A DNA stretch of 64,000 nt from Candidatus Obscuribacter phosphatis (GTDB lineage: Bacteria > Cyanobacteriota > Vampirovibrionia > Obscuribacterales > Obscuribacteraceae). Location: NCBI GenBank assembly GCA_001899315.1, contig MOYA01000005.1, positions 171,994-235,993 on the forward strand. Direction: 5' to 3'. A program made the translations under genes and the position numbers. Under the pieces are notes generated by a model. That model made no database searches. It was given only the letters and a program-made list of their open reading frames with translations, and was not told the DNA's origin. Positions 7,467 through 16,325 of the stretch are shown here, one piece after another. How positions within the stretch are numbered: position 1 is the first letter of the stretch; each line of letters starts with the position of its first letter.

Positions 7467-8858
7467 TCAGCGGCCGCTGGCGGCGCGCTTGGTGAGGCTG
7501 GCCTTCATCTGCACCAGCGAAAGAGCCAGCATGGACTGAGCCCAGGCCAACGGTTCGTTGGCATCGGGCACCCACTGGCGGCTCTGCTGGTCGATGATCC
7601 AGGCTTCCGGCATCAACCAACGCGGGCTGACCGAAGCCAGGGCGCGGTTGAAGTGGAAGACCTGCTTTTCGAAGTAACGCTCTTCGCCGGTGCGCAGGTA
7701 GAGATCACCCCAGATGTAGGACATCTGCGGCGATCCATGGCACCACTGCGCTTCCTCGCCGGCAGCCAGATCGTCGCGGTTGATGCGACCATCCCAGCGG
7801 TCCTGCAGATAGCGACGCACACCGATGGGGCTCATCAGGGTGCGCTCGATGCTTTCCAGCACGGCCACGGTGTTGGCGTCGTCGAGCACGGGCTTGCCGC
7901 TGAAGGCAGCCAGAAGCATCGGATTGATCTGCGCCAGGTCGGCAGTGCGCACATAGCCCGAAGCTTCGACGAACTCGTTGGTGCCGAGTTCACGCAGCTT
8001 GGCTTCGCACTTTTCGATCAGTTCGCGCAGACCCTTGGTGTCCACCCGCAGTTCCTGCCCTTCACGCACGCAGACATAGCTGCCGCCGTTGCGCTCCATG
8101 TAGGTGAGCTGCTCACGCAGGCTGACCAGCGCGCAGGCCACCGAAGACCAGTGCACGCCGACGCAGTCTTCCCAGGCTCCGAGGTCGCGGTCCTGCCACA
8201 CGTTCACCTTCCAGAAGAAGGCATGCAGAAGGGCGCCGAAGGAGTTGACCAGGTCGGCGGTGTTGCTGTCGGAGAGACTGAGACGCCCGGTGTTGAGCGT
8301 GTAGAAGGTCATGAAGTTGATGAACGACAGCGAGTCGTTCTGTCCATGCCCCCAGGGATCGCCCACTTCCTCGAGGGAGATGGGGTTGTAGCGGATGTGC
8401 GGCCGACGCATGTAGTCATGCGGCAGGCCGGAAGCGCGGTCCGTGATCAGGTCCATGAAACGGAATTCGCGCTTCTTGTGGTGGATGAGGCTGGCCATGA
8501 GCCCGCGACGCCAGGCGTCGGCAGGAACAGCCAGACCGGCGTTCATGGCAGGGTCCTCGGCGAGGCTCAGCTCGGCCAGGGTCTGCATGATGTTGTCGCG
8601 ATCCCAGTGGAACATGAGCAAGCCATCGATGGCTGCTTCCAGGGTGCGGTCGTCACCTTCCACGACGGTGACGGCAGAATGACCTCCCGAGCTGTAGCGG
8701 CGCAGAAACAGCGTCTTGTTGGCGACAAGAGCCTTGCGAATCGCTTCCAGGTCGTCGAGAGTATAGGCGGTGCGGATCAGTTTACCCAGTTCGATGTTCT
8801 TGGCCTGCGGAACGGCGGAAGCATCTTGAACCAGGCTGGGAAAGACAGTAGCGTTCAT
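7467..8858 (-). CDS. GH15/phosphorylase-kinase-regulatory-like glycoside hydrolase family protein
   Basis: The start is the ATG at 8858 (MNATVFPSLV) because GGAGG lies eight bases upstream; the longer frame runs through the promoter region. At 463 residues the sequence resembles bacterial GH15-like (alpha/alpha)6 proteins related to eukaryotic phosphorylase kinase alpha/beta. Supporting features are LMFHWDRDNIMQTLAEL, then SGLPHDYMRRPHIRYNP, WGHGQNDSLSFINF and many aromatic residues in helical context. Acidic residues in EVGDPWGHGQND could be catalytic or sugar-binding, but I cannot confirm the catalytic pair. There is no signal peptide, so it is probably cytosolic and linked to glycogen or alpha-glucan use. 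It is divergent from the cupin gene at 9034. Confidence 0.6.
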   Translation of the reverse strand: MNATVFPSLVQDASAVPQAKNIELGKLIRTAYTLDDLEAIRKALVANKTLFLRRYSSGGHSAVTVVEGDDRTLEAAIDGLLMFHWDRDNIMQTLAELSLAEDPAMNAGLAVPADAWRRGLMASLIHHKKREFRFMDLITDRASGLPHDYMRRPHIRYNPISLEEVGDPWGHGQNDSLSFINFMTFYTLNTGRLSLSDSNTADLVNSFGALLHAFFWKVNVWQDRDLGAWEDCVGVHWSSVACALVSLREQLTYMERNGGSYVCVREGQELRVDTKGLRELIEKCEAKLRELGTNEFVEASGYVRTADLAQINPMLLAAFSGKPVLDDANTVAVLESIERTLMSPIGVRRYLQDRWDGRINRDDLAAGEEAQWCHGSPQMSYIWGDLYLRTGEERYFEKQVFHFNRALASVSPRWLMPEAWIIDQQSRQWVPDANEPLAWAQSMLALSLVQMKASLTKRAASGR

Positions 8859-9033
8859 GTTGAAGTCCTCCATCGCCTTCGTCTGGCAAGCACGAAAGCG
8901 ACACTTGGTTTGAGATAGGGTCAATTACGCGGACACGCGAAACCCGCAGCATCTCTTGACAGATGCTTGCTGCGAGTACCTCGGTCCCCTACAGTGCTAC
9001 GATATGGTCATCACCTTGCGAGGAAACCCTGCC

Positions 9034-9387
9034 ATGAGCCCATCAGCCAAAGACGAAGTACGCCCTTGGGGAGCCTTCTATGTGCTAGTCGACCAAGACA
9101 ACACCAAAGTGAAAAGACTGGTGGTAAATCCTGGGCAGAGGCTGAGCTTGCAAAGCCACAAACACCGCGACGAACATTGGGTGATCGTTGCAGGCGTTGG
9201 CGAGGTCACGCTTGATGATGAAACTATTCGTGTCGAATACGGGCGCCACATCTTTGTCAAACGCGGCACCAGGCATCGCATCGCCTGCACGGGCGACAGC
9301 CCTCTCGAGTTCATCGAGGTGCAGACAGGCGACGCCTTCCCCGAAGAAGACATAGTCCGCTTCGAAGACGACTACAACCGCTCCTAA
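9034..9387 (+). CDS. Cupin, mannose-6-phosphate isomerase type II-like
   Basis: The ATG at 9034 follows AGGA at 9021-9024, giving 117 residues. The sequence DEVRPWGAFYVL, VKRLVVNPGQRLSLQSHKHRDEHWVIVAG, GEVTLDD and YGRHIFVKRGTRHRI is the C-terminal cupin of ManC/AlgA-type enzymes, with metal ligands HKHRDEHW and the later His. The guanylyltransferase half is absent, so it is a stand-alone phosphomannose isomerase-type cupin. Possible roles are fructose-6-phosphate/mannose-6-phosphate interconversion or a small sugar-nucleotide binding protein. The start is the least certain point; an upstream ATG at 9004 is in frame. Confidence 0.8.
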   Translation: MSPSAKDEVRPWGAFYVLVDQDNTKVKRLVVNPGQRLSLQSHKHRDEHWVIVAGVGEVTLDDETIRVEYGRHIFVKRGTRHRIACTGDSPLEFIEVQTGDAFPEEDIVRFEDDYNRS

Positions 9388-9999
9388 GTCCAGAAACTTC
9401 TCTCGTGATACCCGGCAATCACCTACAGCCTTACAGGCCGTGAGTAGCGCGCTGGGATTATTACCTGTTGGTTTTCTTGTAGTTTCAGGACGATGTCGGG
9501 GAAGAAGTAGTTAGACCTATGCTTAAACAAAAGGCCAGGCGCGGAGCAAATAAATTCTTGATTCAAAGAGCCTGTCTTAGTTCTAAATAATTTCCTTGGT
9601 CAAGCTGTTAACCAGTCTCTCGTCTTATTTTCACGAGAATGGCTCTGCATCTTAGCAGGCTCGCGCAGCTTCGCTTGCAACAGTTAGCGCACGCAACGCA
9701 AGCACTCCTGAATAATGTTTTAGAAATTAGCCAGAGATAAGGTTCTTGCTCCATGAGCTTTTCCAATTTCTTGTCAAAAATGAAAGAAAGAAGTAATCCG
9801 CCTGCGCTTGTAGATGAGACGTATAGCTCATTAGGTTCAAAGGGTTGTCAAAACCTTCTTCTATTCAACTTTTTCATTCGAGCGACCATAAACCACTAGC
9901 AGCAACCATCCCCGACAACAAACTGCCTATTACCGGCGGTTGGATGTTTGCGGCCCAACGCTGTGGTTCGGCTTAGCTCGAAAAGACAAGGAAAATATC
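9388..9999. other. 612-base region without a gene
   Basis: No open frame has a ribosome binding site or the strong codon bias of the flanking genes. The stretch is AT-richer than its neighbours. It presumably carries the promoter and leader of the M1 aminopeptidase gene, but I cannot place a clear -35/-10 pair. Confidence 0.5.
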
Positions 10000-12687
10000 A
10001 TGGCTCAAACGGCAACTTTTGCCGAGCTCGCCGGTAACCTGAGCGAGCACGCCGCCTGCTGCGGTCACATGCAATGGTGGCGTCATCTTTCCAACCAGGT
10101 AGCCAAAGCCGATGGACGCAAGCCCTTCGCTCTGCCTGGAACCAAGAAGCGTTACGCGCCCGACCTCACCGTCAATGTCGAGCACGTCAAGCTCATTCTC
10201 ACTGTCGACCCGGTCAAGAAGACGATGGGCGGTCAGTGCCTCACCACGGTGCGGCCGATCAACAAACCCGTCAAGTCGATCTTCTTCGCCGCCGAAGACC
10301 TCAAGATTGAAAAGGCGACGGCTGGTGGACAGAATCTCAAGATCGAGGAATTGGAGAAGGGAGTGCTCGTGCACCTCGCCCAGACCCTCGACCGCGACTC
10401 TCTCACCATCGAACTGACCTACCACACGGTGTCGCCCAAGCTGGGCATCTACTTCACCGGTCCCACGCCCTTCTACACCGACAAGCCCTATCAGGTGTGG
10501 ACGCAAGGTCAGGATGACGACTCGCACCACTGGTTCCCGGTGGCAGAAGCCGACCATCCCAACCACAAGATGACCTCCGAAGTGGTGGTCACCGTGCCCA
10601 AGGGCTTCACCGGCCTCTCCAACGGCGCCCTGCTCTCCGAAAAGGACAACGCCGACGGCAGCCGCACTTTCCACTGGCACCTCGACAAGCCGCACTCCTG
10701 CTATCTGATGGCACTGGCGGTGGGCGAGTTCGTCAAGCTGGAAGAAAAGTACGGCGAACTCAAGGTGGAAGCCTATGTGCATCCATCGTTGCTCGAACGT
10801 GCACGCGAGTATTTCAAGGGCACCGCCGACCTGGTGGCACTCTATTCGCGGCTCTACGGCGTGGAATATCCCTGGTCGTACAAGTATGCCCAGGTCTTCG
10901 TGCAAGACTTCATCTTCGGCGGCATGGAAAACACCACGATCACGGTCATGACCGACCGTATTCTCGGTGATGCCGGCACCCGTGAAGAACAGCGCCTGGC
11001 CGAAGTGCGCCTCAACGCACACGAGCTCAACCACCACTGGAACGGCGACCTGACCACCTGCAACGAATGGGCGCATGGCTGGCTCAACGAAGGCGGCGCC
11101 ACCTATGGTGAAGTGGAAGCGGTGGAACACCTCTGGGGAGAGAAGGCGCGCGACCACTACGTCTACGGATTGGCACGCACTTACTTTGCCGAAGACGCGC
11201 GCTATCGTCGTCCCATCGTCTGCCACACCTACAAAGAGCCCATCGAGCTCTTTGACCGCCACCTCTACCAGAAGGGCGGCCTGGTGCGTCACATGCTGCG
11301 CTACATCGTGGGCACGGAAGCTTACTACAAGAGCATCCAGACCTACTACCGCGACAACATGTACCAGCCGGTCGAAACCCTCGACCTGATTCGCGCCTTC
11401 GAAAAGGTGACCGGTCGCAACCTGCGTAAGTTCTTCGACCAGTGGGTCTTCGGCGCCGGCTTCCCCGAGTACAAGGTGAGCTATCGCTACGACGACCGCC
11501 AGAAGCTGGCCACAGTCAAGGTGCAGCAGACCCAGAAGGTGGAAGGCGATACCGGGCTCTTCTCGATGCCCATCGAGCTGAGCTTCGACTTTGCCGACGG
11601 CAGCCGCAAGGTGGTCGTCGTCGATGTGGAGGACGCCGAACACAGCTTCAGCTTCTCTCTCGACAAGAAGCCGGTCATGTTCCGCTTCGACCCCACCAAC
11701 TGGGTGCTCAAGAAGCTCACCCTGGACGTGCCCAAGGGCATGCTCAAGCACCAGGTGCAGAACGACCCGGCCGTCATGGGTCGCGTCTATGCCGCTCAGG
11801 CTCTGGCGGCACTCGGCACCGACGATGTCGTGCCTGTCTTGGTCAAGGCGGCAAAGAGCAACTTCTTCTGGGGCGTCAGCGCTGAAATCGCTGCCACCCT
11901 CGGCAGCATGAAGACCGATGCCGCTCGCGATGGACTGCTCAGCCTGATCAAGGTCAAGCAGCCCAAGGTGCGCCGCGCCGTGGTCAACGCCCTGGGCAAC
12001 TACAAGTCTCAGGCGGTGGGCAAGGCTCTGGCTGGCATCGTCAGCGGTGGCAAGGAAAAGAGCCAGTTTGTTTTGGCCGATGCTGCCAGCGCGCTGGGCC
12101 GCAGCCAGTACGACGGTGCTTTCGAAGTGCTGCAAAAGGCGACGGCTTACCAGTCGTGGAACGACATCGTCGCCATCGGTGCCCTCAACGGTCTGTCCGA
12201 GCTGAAGGACGCACGCGCCGTCAGCCTGGCCGCAGACCTCGCCGGCGCCGGCAAGCCCTGGCTGGCTCGCCCTGCGGCAATCGCCTGCCTGGGCAAGTTG
12301 GCCGGCAGCAAGAAGTCTGAAGAAGCCCTCAAGGCTCTGCACGACCTGGCTGAAACCGAGGAAGGACGCCAATTCACCCTGCGCATGTCGCTGGTGTCCG
12401 CCATCGGCGAAGCCAAGAACCCCGATTCGCTGCCGGTACTGGAGCGACTGAAGGGCAGCTCGCACGACGGTCGCATCCGTCGTCTGATCACCGAAACCGC
12501 CGAAGGCATTCGCGAGAGCGTCAAGCCCAAGGGTGAAGGTGAGAAGGGCGTGGCAGCTGCGCAGACCGGTGAAGGCGAAGACCTGGCCACCCAGGTGAAG
12601 AGCCTGACCGAGAAGCTGGCGGCTGTCACCGACCAGGTCACGGAACTTGCCGCGACCAAGAAGCGCAAGAAGAAGACCCGCCGCTAA
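10000..12687 (+). CDS. pepN: M1 family aminopeptidase with C-terminal HEAT repeats
   Basis: The start ATG at 10000 has AAGGA at 9988-9992, giving 895 residues. The N-terminal beta domain is followed by the exopeptidase motif GGMEN (about residue 307), the zinc motif HELNHHWNGD (about 339) and WLNEGGATYGE supplying the third ligand. A zinc-dependent aminopeptidase is secure. From about residue 590 to 835 short alpha-helical HEAT-like repeats occur (AAQALAALGTDDVVPVLVKA, RRAVVNALGNYKSQAVGKAL). The end is a coiled coil (VKSLTEKLAAVTDQVTELA) and a very basic tail KKRKKKTRR, which is unusual and could bind nucleic acid or membrane. No signal peptide. It heads a block of peptidase and metabolism genes, each separated by hairpins. 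Confidence 0.9.
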   Translation: MAQTATFAELAGNLSEHAACCGHMQWWRHLSNQVAKADGRKPFALPGTKKRYAPDLTVNVEHVKLILTVDPVKKTMGGQCLTTVRPINKPVKSIFFAAEDLKIEKATAGGQNLKIEELEKGVLVHLAQTLDRDSLTIELTYHTVSPKLGIYFTGPTPFYTDKPYQVWTQGQDDDSHHWFPVAEADHPNHKMTSEVVVTVPKGFTGLSNGALLSEKDNADGSRTFHWHLDKPHSCYLMALAVGEFVKLEEKYGELKVEAYVHPSLLERAREYFKGTADLVALYSRLYGVEYPWSYKYAQVFVQDFIFGGMENTTITVMTDRILGDAGTREEQRLAEVRLNAHELNHHWNGDLTTCNEWAHGWLNEGGATYGEVEAVEHLWGEKARDHYVYGLARTYFAEDARYRRPIVCHTYKEPIELFDRHLYQKGGLVRHMLRYIVGTEAYYKSIQTYYRDNMYQPVETLDLIRAFEKVTGRNLRKFFDQWVFGAGFPEYKVSYRYDDRQKLATVKVQQTQKVEGDTGLFSMPIELSFDFADGSRKVVVVDVEDAEHSFSFSLDKKPVMFRFDPTNWVLKKLTLDVPKGMLKHQVQNDPAVMGRVYAAQALAALGTDDVVPVLVKAAKSNFFWGVSAEIAATLGSMKTDAARDGLLSLIKVKQPKVRRAVVNALGNYKSQAVGKALAGIVSGGKEKSQFVLADAASALGRSQYDGAFEVLQKATAYQSWNDIVAIGALNGLSELKDARAVSLAADLAGAGKPWLARPAAIACLGKLAGSKKSEEALKALHDLAETEEGRQFTLRMSLVSAIGEAKNPDSLPVLERLKGSSHDGRIRRLITETAEGIRESVKPKGEGEKGVAAAQTGEGEDLATQVKSLTEKLAAVTDQVTELAATKKRKKKTRR

Positions 12688-12719
12688 GCGGTCCGAAACT
12701 GCGCCGCAAGCAAGGGCAG

Positions 12720-12747
12720 GGCGCTGCACCAAATACGGTGCAGCGCC
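12720..12747 (+). terminator. Intercistronic hairpin before the malic enzyme gene
   Basis: GGCGCTGCACC (12720-12730) pairs perfectly with GGTGCAGCGCC (12737-12747) around AAATAC. No immediate T-tract follows; a TTTTT run comes only at about 12774. It may terminate weakly or stabilise the upstream 3' end. Confidence 0.6.
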
Positions 12748-12784
12748 TCTGTCGATCAAAACCGTTTTTGAACAAGGAACTAAC

Positions 12785-14254
12785 ATGACTCAGTCAAAAA
12801 GTTTGCCGAACGCCCCTGAAGTGGGCGAACGTTCTTACACGATCATCGCCAGAGTGAAGCTGAACCGCACCGGCAACGGCGTGCTGGCCAGCGCTCTGGA
12901 CGCCGTTGCCAAAGCAGGCGGCGACACCGGCGATGTCGACATGGTTTCTTCCACCTCCACCCATGTGGTGAGAGACATCACTATCGGCGCGCGTGACCCC
13001 TCGCATGGCGAAGCCATTGTGGCGGCGCTCAAGCAGGTGCGTGACGTCGAGGTGATCAATGTCTCCGACGTTGTTTTCCTCAAGCATCTGGGCGGCAAGA
13101 TTTCGGTCGTGCCGACTTCGGAGGTCAAGACGCGCGTCGACCTCGCACAGGTCTACACACCTGAGGTGGCCCGCGTCTGCATGGCCATCCACGACGCCCC
13201 CGAGAAAGCCCGCAATCTCACCATCGCCGGCAAGATGGTGGCGGTCGTTTCCGACGGCTCGCGCGTGCTGGCTCTCGGCAATATCGGCGCCAAAGCTGCT
13301 CTGCCGGTGATGGAAGGCAAAGCCATGCTCTTCAAAGCGATGGCTGGTGTCGACGCCTTCCCCATCTGCCTGAGCACCCAGAACGTCGACGAAATCGTGG
13401 CCGCGGTCAAAGCCATCGCCCCCAACTTCGGCGCCATCAACTTGGAAGACATCGAGTCGCCCAAGTGCTACGAAGTGGAGAGGCGCCTGCGTGAAGCGCT
13501 CGACATTCCGGTCTTCCACGATGACCAGCACGGCACCGCCGTCGTTGTTGGTGCGGCCGCCATCAACGCCGCCCGCCTGATCAAGAAACCGCTGAGCAAG
13601 CTCAAGGTGGTGGCGGTGGGCACCGGTGCAGCCGGCATGGCCTGCATCAAAATGCTCATGAGCCTGGGTGTCAAAGACATCATCGCCTTCAACAAAGACG
13701 GTGCCGTCTATAAGGGTGCGCCCAACCTCACCGAAACCGAAACGTGGCTTGCCGAGAACTCCAACTTCAAGGGCTTCAAGGGCAACTACAAGCAGGCGCT
13801 CAAAGGTCGTGACCTCTTCCTCGGGCTCTCGGTGGGCGGCATCTTGAGCGGTGCCGACCTGGCCACGATGAGCAAGAAGGCAGTCGTCTTCGCCCTGGCC
13901 AATCCGATGCCCGAAGTGGCTCCTTCCGAACGCACTGCCAATGTCGCCGTCATGGCCACCGGCAGCTCCAAGTACGCCAACCAGATCAACAATGCGCTGG
14001 CCTTCCCGGGCATCTTCCGCGGTGCCCTCGAGGCCGGCGTGCGTGAGATCAGCGAAGAGATGTGCATCGAGGCGGCTCGGGCCATCGCCAACTTGATCGG
14101 CAAAGACCAGCTCGATGCCGACTACATCATTCCCACAGTTCTGGAGCCGGTTTCGAAAGCCGACAAGACTTCGCGAGTGGCAGTGGCGGTTGCCGATGCC
14201 ATCAAGAAGTACGCGGCCGAACATGGACTGGCGCGTCGCAACATCAAGCTCTGA
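12785..14254 (+). CDS. NAD-dependent malic enzyme with N-terminal ACT domain
   Basis: I start at the ATG at 12785 (MTQSKSLPNAP), after AACAAGGAACTAAC; the frame is open upstream through the hairpin. Residues about 15-95 form an ACT-type regulatory domain (SYTIIARVKLNRTGNGVLAS). The malic enzyme domain follows: NLTIAGKMVAVVSDGSRVLALGNIG, LEDIESPKCYEVERRLRE, FHDDQHGTAVVV (metal-binding Asp) and the dinucleotide fold VVAVGTGAAGMACIKML. It converts malate to pyruvate and CO2, linking the TCA cycle to pyruvate. The ACT fusion suggests allosteric control by an amino acid or other small ligand. Length (489) fits ACT-malic enzymes. Confidence 0.93.
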   Translation: MTQSKSLPNAPEVGERSYTIIARVKLNRTGNGVLASALDAVAKAGGDTGDVDMVSSTSTHVVRDITIGARDPSHGEAIVAALKQVRDVEVINVSDVVFLKHLGGKISVVPTSEVKTRVDLAQVYTPEVARVCMAIHDAPEKARNLTIAGKMVAVVSDGSRVLALGNIGAKAALPVMEGKAMLFKAMAGVDAFPICLSTQNVDEIVAAVKAIAPNFGAINLEDIESPKCYEVERRLREALDIPVFHDDQHGTAVVVGAAAINAARLIKKPLSKLKVVAVGTGAAGMACIKMLMSLGVKDIIAFNKDGAVYKGAPNLTETETWLAENSNFKGFKGNYKQALKGRDLFLGLSVGGILSGADLATMSKKAVVFALANPMPEVAPSERTANVAVMATGSSKYANQINNALAFPGIFRGALEAGVREISEEMCIEAARAIANLIGKDQLDADYIIPTVLEPVSKADKTSRVAVAVADAIKKYAAEHGLARRNIKL

Positions 14255-14277
14255 GGCAAGCGCGCAAGGAGTAAGCT

Positions 14278-15018
14278 ATGGAACCTGTTGAAAGCAAAGG
14301 GAAGATGCCCTTTGCGGTGGTGATTCTCATCACCGTTCTCTCTCTGGCTCTATCGGACCTGCCCCTCTTCAGTGTCATCTACAGCCCCATCGAATACTTC
14401 ACCACGGCTCTGCATGAGATCGGTCACGCCCTGGCCTGCTCCGCCACCGGCGGCAGTGTCAGCGGTCTGACCATAGTCTCTGACGGAGCCGGGCATGGGG
14501 GGCTGACCTTCTGCAACGGAGGCATGCCTTTCGTCTTCGCACAGACAGGCTACCTTGGCACAACCTTCTTTGGTTGCTTGCTGCTCTATCTGGGCAGACG
14601 GGAGAGTCTCACTCGCCCTCTTCTGGTCGGACTGGCAGTGCTGCTCATCTTTTCGGTGTTCTTCTATATGATGCCCACCCTGACCATGCCCAGGTATGCC
14701 CAGCAAGGCATGCTCAGCATGGTAGTCGGAGGGCTCATGGCAGCGGCACTGCTGGCGGCAGCTCGGTTTTTGCCACTAAAGGCGGCATCATTCCTGCTTG
14801 CCTTCCTGGCGGTTCAGACAGCGCTCAATGCCCTCTACGACATCTTGGTGCTCGCCCAGATCAGCCTGGGTCTGCACGGGCAGTCAAGCTTCACCGATGC
14901 AACCAATATGGCTAGCGACACCGGAATTCCAGCCTTCTTCTGGAGCCTGTTCTGGGGACTGTCCTCTATAGCCATGCTCTTCCTGACAGTCAAGGCAGCC
15001 TACTGGCGCCGCGACTGA
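14278..15018 (+). CDS. M50B-like membrane metalloprotease
   Basis: The ATG follows AAGGAG at ideal spacing, 23 bases after the malic enzyme stop, so the two may be co-transcribed. The 246 residues contain TTALHEIGHALACSATGG, an HExxH zinc motif embedded near the membrane as in the peptidase M50B-like family, and six or so hydrophobic helices (e.g. LLVGLAVLLIFSVFFYM, AAALLAAARFL). The second M50 motif with Asp-Gly is not obvious, as is common for M50B-like proteins. The substrate is unknown. Confidence 0.75.
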   Translation: MEPVESKGKMPFAVVILITVLSLALSDLPLFSVIYSPIEYFTTALHEIGHALACSATGGSVSGLTIVSDGAGHGGLTFCNGGMPFVFAQTGYLGTTFFGCLLLYLGRRESLTRPLLVGLAVLLIFSVFFYMMPTLTMPRYAQQGMLSMVVGGLMAAALLAAARFLPLKAASFLLAFLAVQTALNALYDILVLAQISLGLHGQSSFTDATNMASDTGIPAFFWSLFWGLSSIAMLFLTVKAAYWRRD

Positions 15019-15022
15019 GTTT

Positions 15023-15065
15023 GAACCGGCTAAGGCATAGTCTCTGCCCTGGCCTTAGTCGGTTC
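15023..15065 (+). terminator. Terminator-like hairpin
   Basis: GAACCGGCTAAGGC (15023-15036) pairs with GCCTTAGTCGGTTC (15052-15065) with one imperfect pair. It lies directly after the M50B-like gene. Confidence 0.65.
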
Positions 15066-15168
15066 AGAAACTAAGCAGTCAGTCATGGCAGACGACCCGG
15101 TTCGTTCTCTGAACAAAGGGTCGCAAGCCATCCACCAGACCTTAAGCTACAAACTACCAAGGACAATT

Positions 15169-16224
15169 ATGTGCCTCTCCAATAACCGTTACCAAACCAC
15201 CCGCGTCACCTTCAGCGACACAATCCTGCTCGGTGCCGAGGTGGAGGTGGACGGCAAGATCGAACACCTGCTCGGCTACTACAACAAGGTCGCCACTTCC
15301 GGCGGTACCACCCAGCAACAGCAGAACCATCTGCTCTCAGCCAGTCCAGCTCTGACTGCGCCCACGCGCCGCGGCTCTCGCCAGGCGCGCAGCAGCGACT
15401 TCGACTGGAGCACACCGCCCGGGAAGAGCGTCAAGCCGAGCCCGGTCGCGGTCATGGGCAATGCCATGCTCATCGCCGTGCCGGCATCGCCTGGTACACT
15501 CACCGCTGCCAATCTGATTCCGGTGAGCGACTACCCCAGCTTCATGCAAGACTACGCCAAGGCCGTCGGCCCCCGCACCCTGCCTCGTGGTCCGCTGCGT
15601 CGCGGCGGCATGCTCGGCGGCAAGTCACGGGGCGTGGAAGTGGTGAAGGGCTTCGACAAGGGCACCTATGACGTGCTCATCGCCGGCAGTGCCAAAGCCA
15701 TCGCCGGCGCGCTCGACCAGGTCGACCAGGCCAAGCGCCCGACCATCAACCAAGAGCTCTATGCCCAGCTGGACAAGCTCTACCCTCGCTGGACCTTCGT
15801 GCTCTTCTGCTTTGCAGAAGAAGCGGCGGCCCGTGCCGGCTGCGCTCTCATCCGCTACAAGCCGATGCAGAAGTTCAGCCATCTGCTCTATCTGCCCGGT
15901 CTGGACGGTCACAACGGCCAGATCGAAACCGGCAAGGTGGAGCTGAATCACACCCTGGTGGCAGCTTCGTGCAAGATGAGCACGACGGCGGCAACGCGGG
16001 CAGTCGACTTCAGTGACTTCAAGCTGCAGGAAGACCTGCCTTTCATGCCCGACAAGGTGCTGGGCAAGGTCGTTCCGGCGGGCACCCTGGCGCCCCAAGG
16101 TGACTTCCTGCTGCAGCTGAAGGAACTGCGCGCCGGCGTCTTCCGCGCGCGTCGCGCCCTGCCTCCGGGCTGGAAGAGTGTCTTCGGCGAAAGCCAAGAA
16201 GCACCGTACTACATCCAGAACTAA
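15169..16224 (+). CDS. Conserved-looking hypothetical protein starting Met-Cys
   Basis: The ATG at 15169 follows AAGGACAATT; the frame is open upstream but without a site. The 351-residue protein begins MCLSNNRYQTTRVTFSD. It has a flexible middle rich in Arg/Gly/Pro (PRTLPRGPLRRGGMLGGKSRG), then a folded part with TYDVLIAGSAKAIAGAL and FVLFCFAEEAAARAGCALIRYKP, and a C-terminus with ELRAGVFRARRALPPGW. Codon bias is strong, so it is probably abundant. No signal peptide or membrane segment. Removal of Met would expose Cys2, which recalls N-terminal-nucleophile enzymes, but no family motif supports that. Confidence 0.7.
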   Translation: MCLSNNRYQTTRVTFSDTILLGAEVEVDGKIEHLLGYYNKVATSGGTTQQQQNHLLSASPALTAPTRRGSRQARSSDFDWSTPPGKSVKPSPVAVMGNAMLIAVPASPGTLTAANLIPVSDYPSFMQDYAKAVGPRTLPRGPLRRGGMLGGKSRGVEVVKGFDKGTYDVLIAGSAKAIAGALDQVDQAKRPTINQELYAQLDKLYPRWTFVLFCFAEEAAARAGCALIRYKPMQKFSHLLYLPGLDGHNGQIETGKVELNHTLVAASCKMSTTAATRAVDFSDFKLQEDLPFMPDKVLGKVVPAGTLAPQGDFLLQLKELRAGVFRARRALPPGWKSVFGESQEAPYYIQN

Positions 16225-16254
16225 GAGCCAACAAATAGCAACTGGCATTTCGGC

Positions 16255-16288
16255 AGGTCCCACTCAAGCTTCCGCTTGCTTGGGACCT
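16255..16288 (+). terminator. Terminator-like hairpin before oligopeptidase B
   Basis: AGGTCCCA (16255-16262) pairs with TGGGACCT (16281-16288), continued inside by CAAGC/GCTTG. An A-rich leader then leads to the next ribosome binding site. Confidence 0.6.
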
Positions 16289-16325
16289 CGCCCTCTGAAA
16301 AAACAAATTTAGAAAGGAACTGATT

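Noticed and set aside
9973-12786. 937-codon open frame antisense to the M1 aminopeptidase, and similar long antisense frames over oligopeptidase B, malic enzyme, the GH15-like gene and the 650-residue membrane protein
   Set aside because: They mirror the strong codon bias of the real genes, which avoids codons giving stops on the other strand. No ribosome binding sites or protein-like composition.
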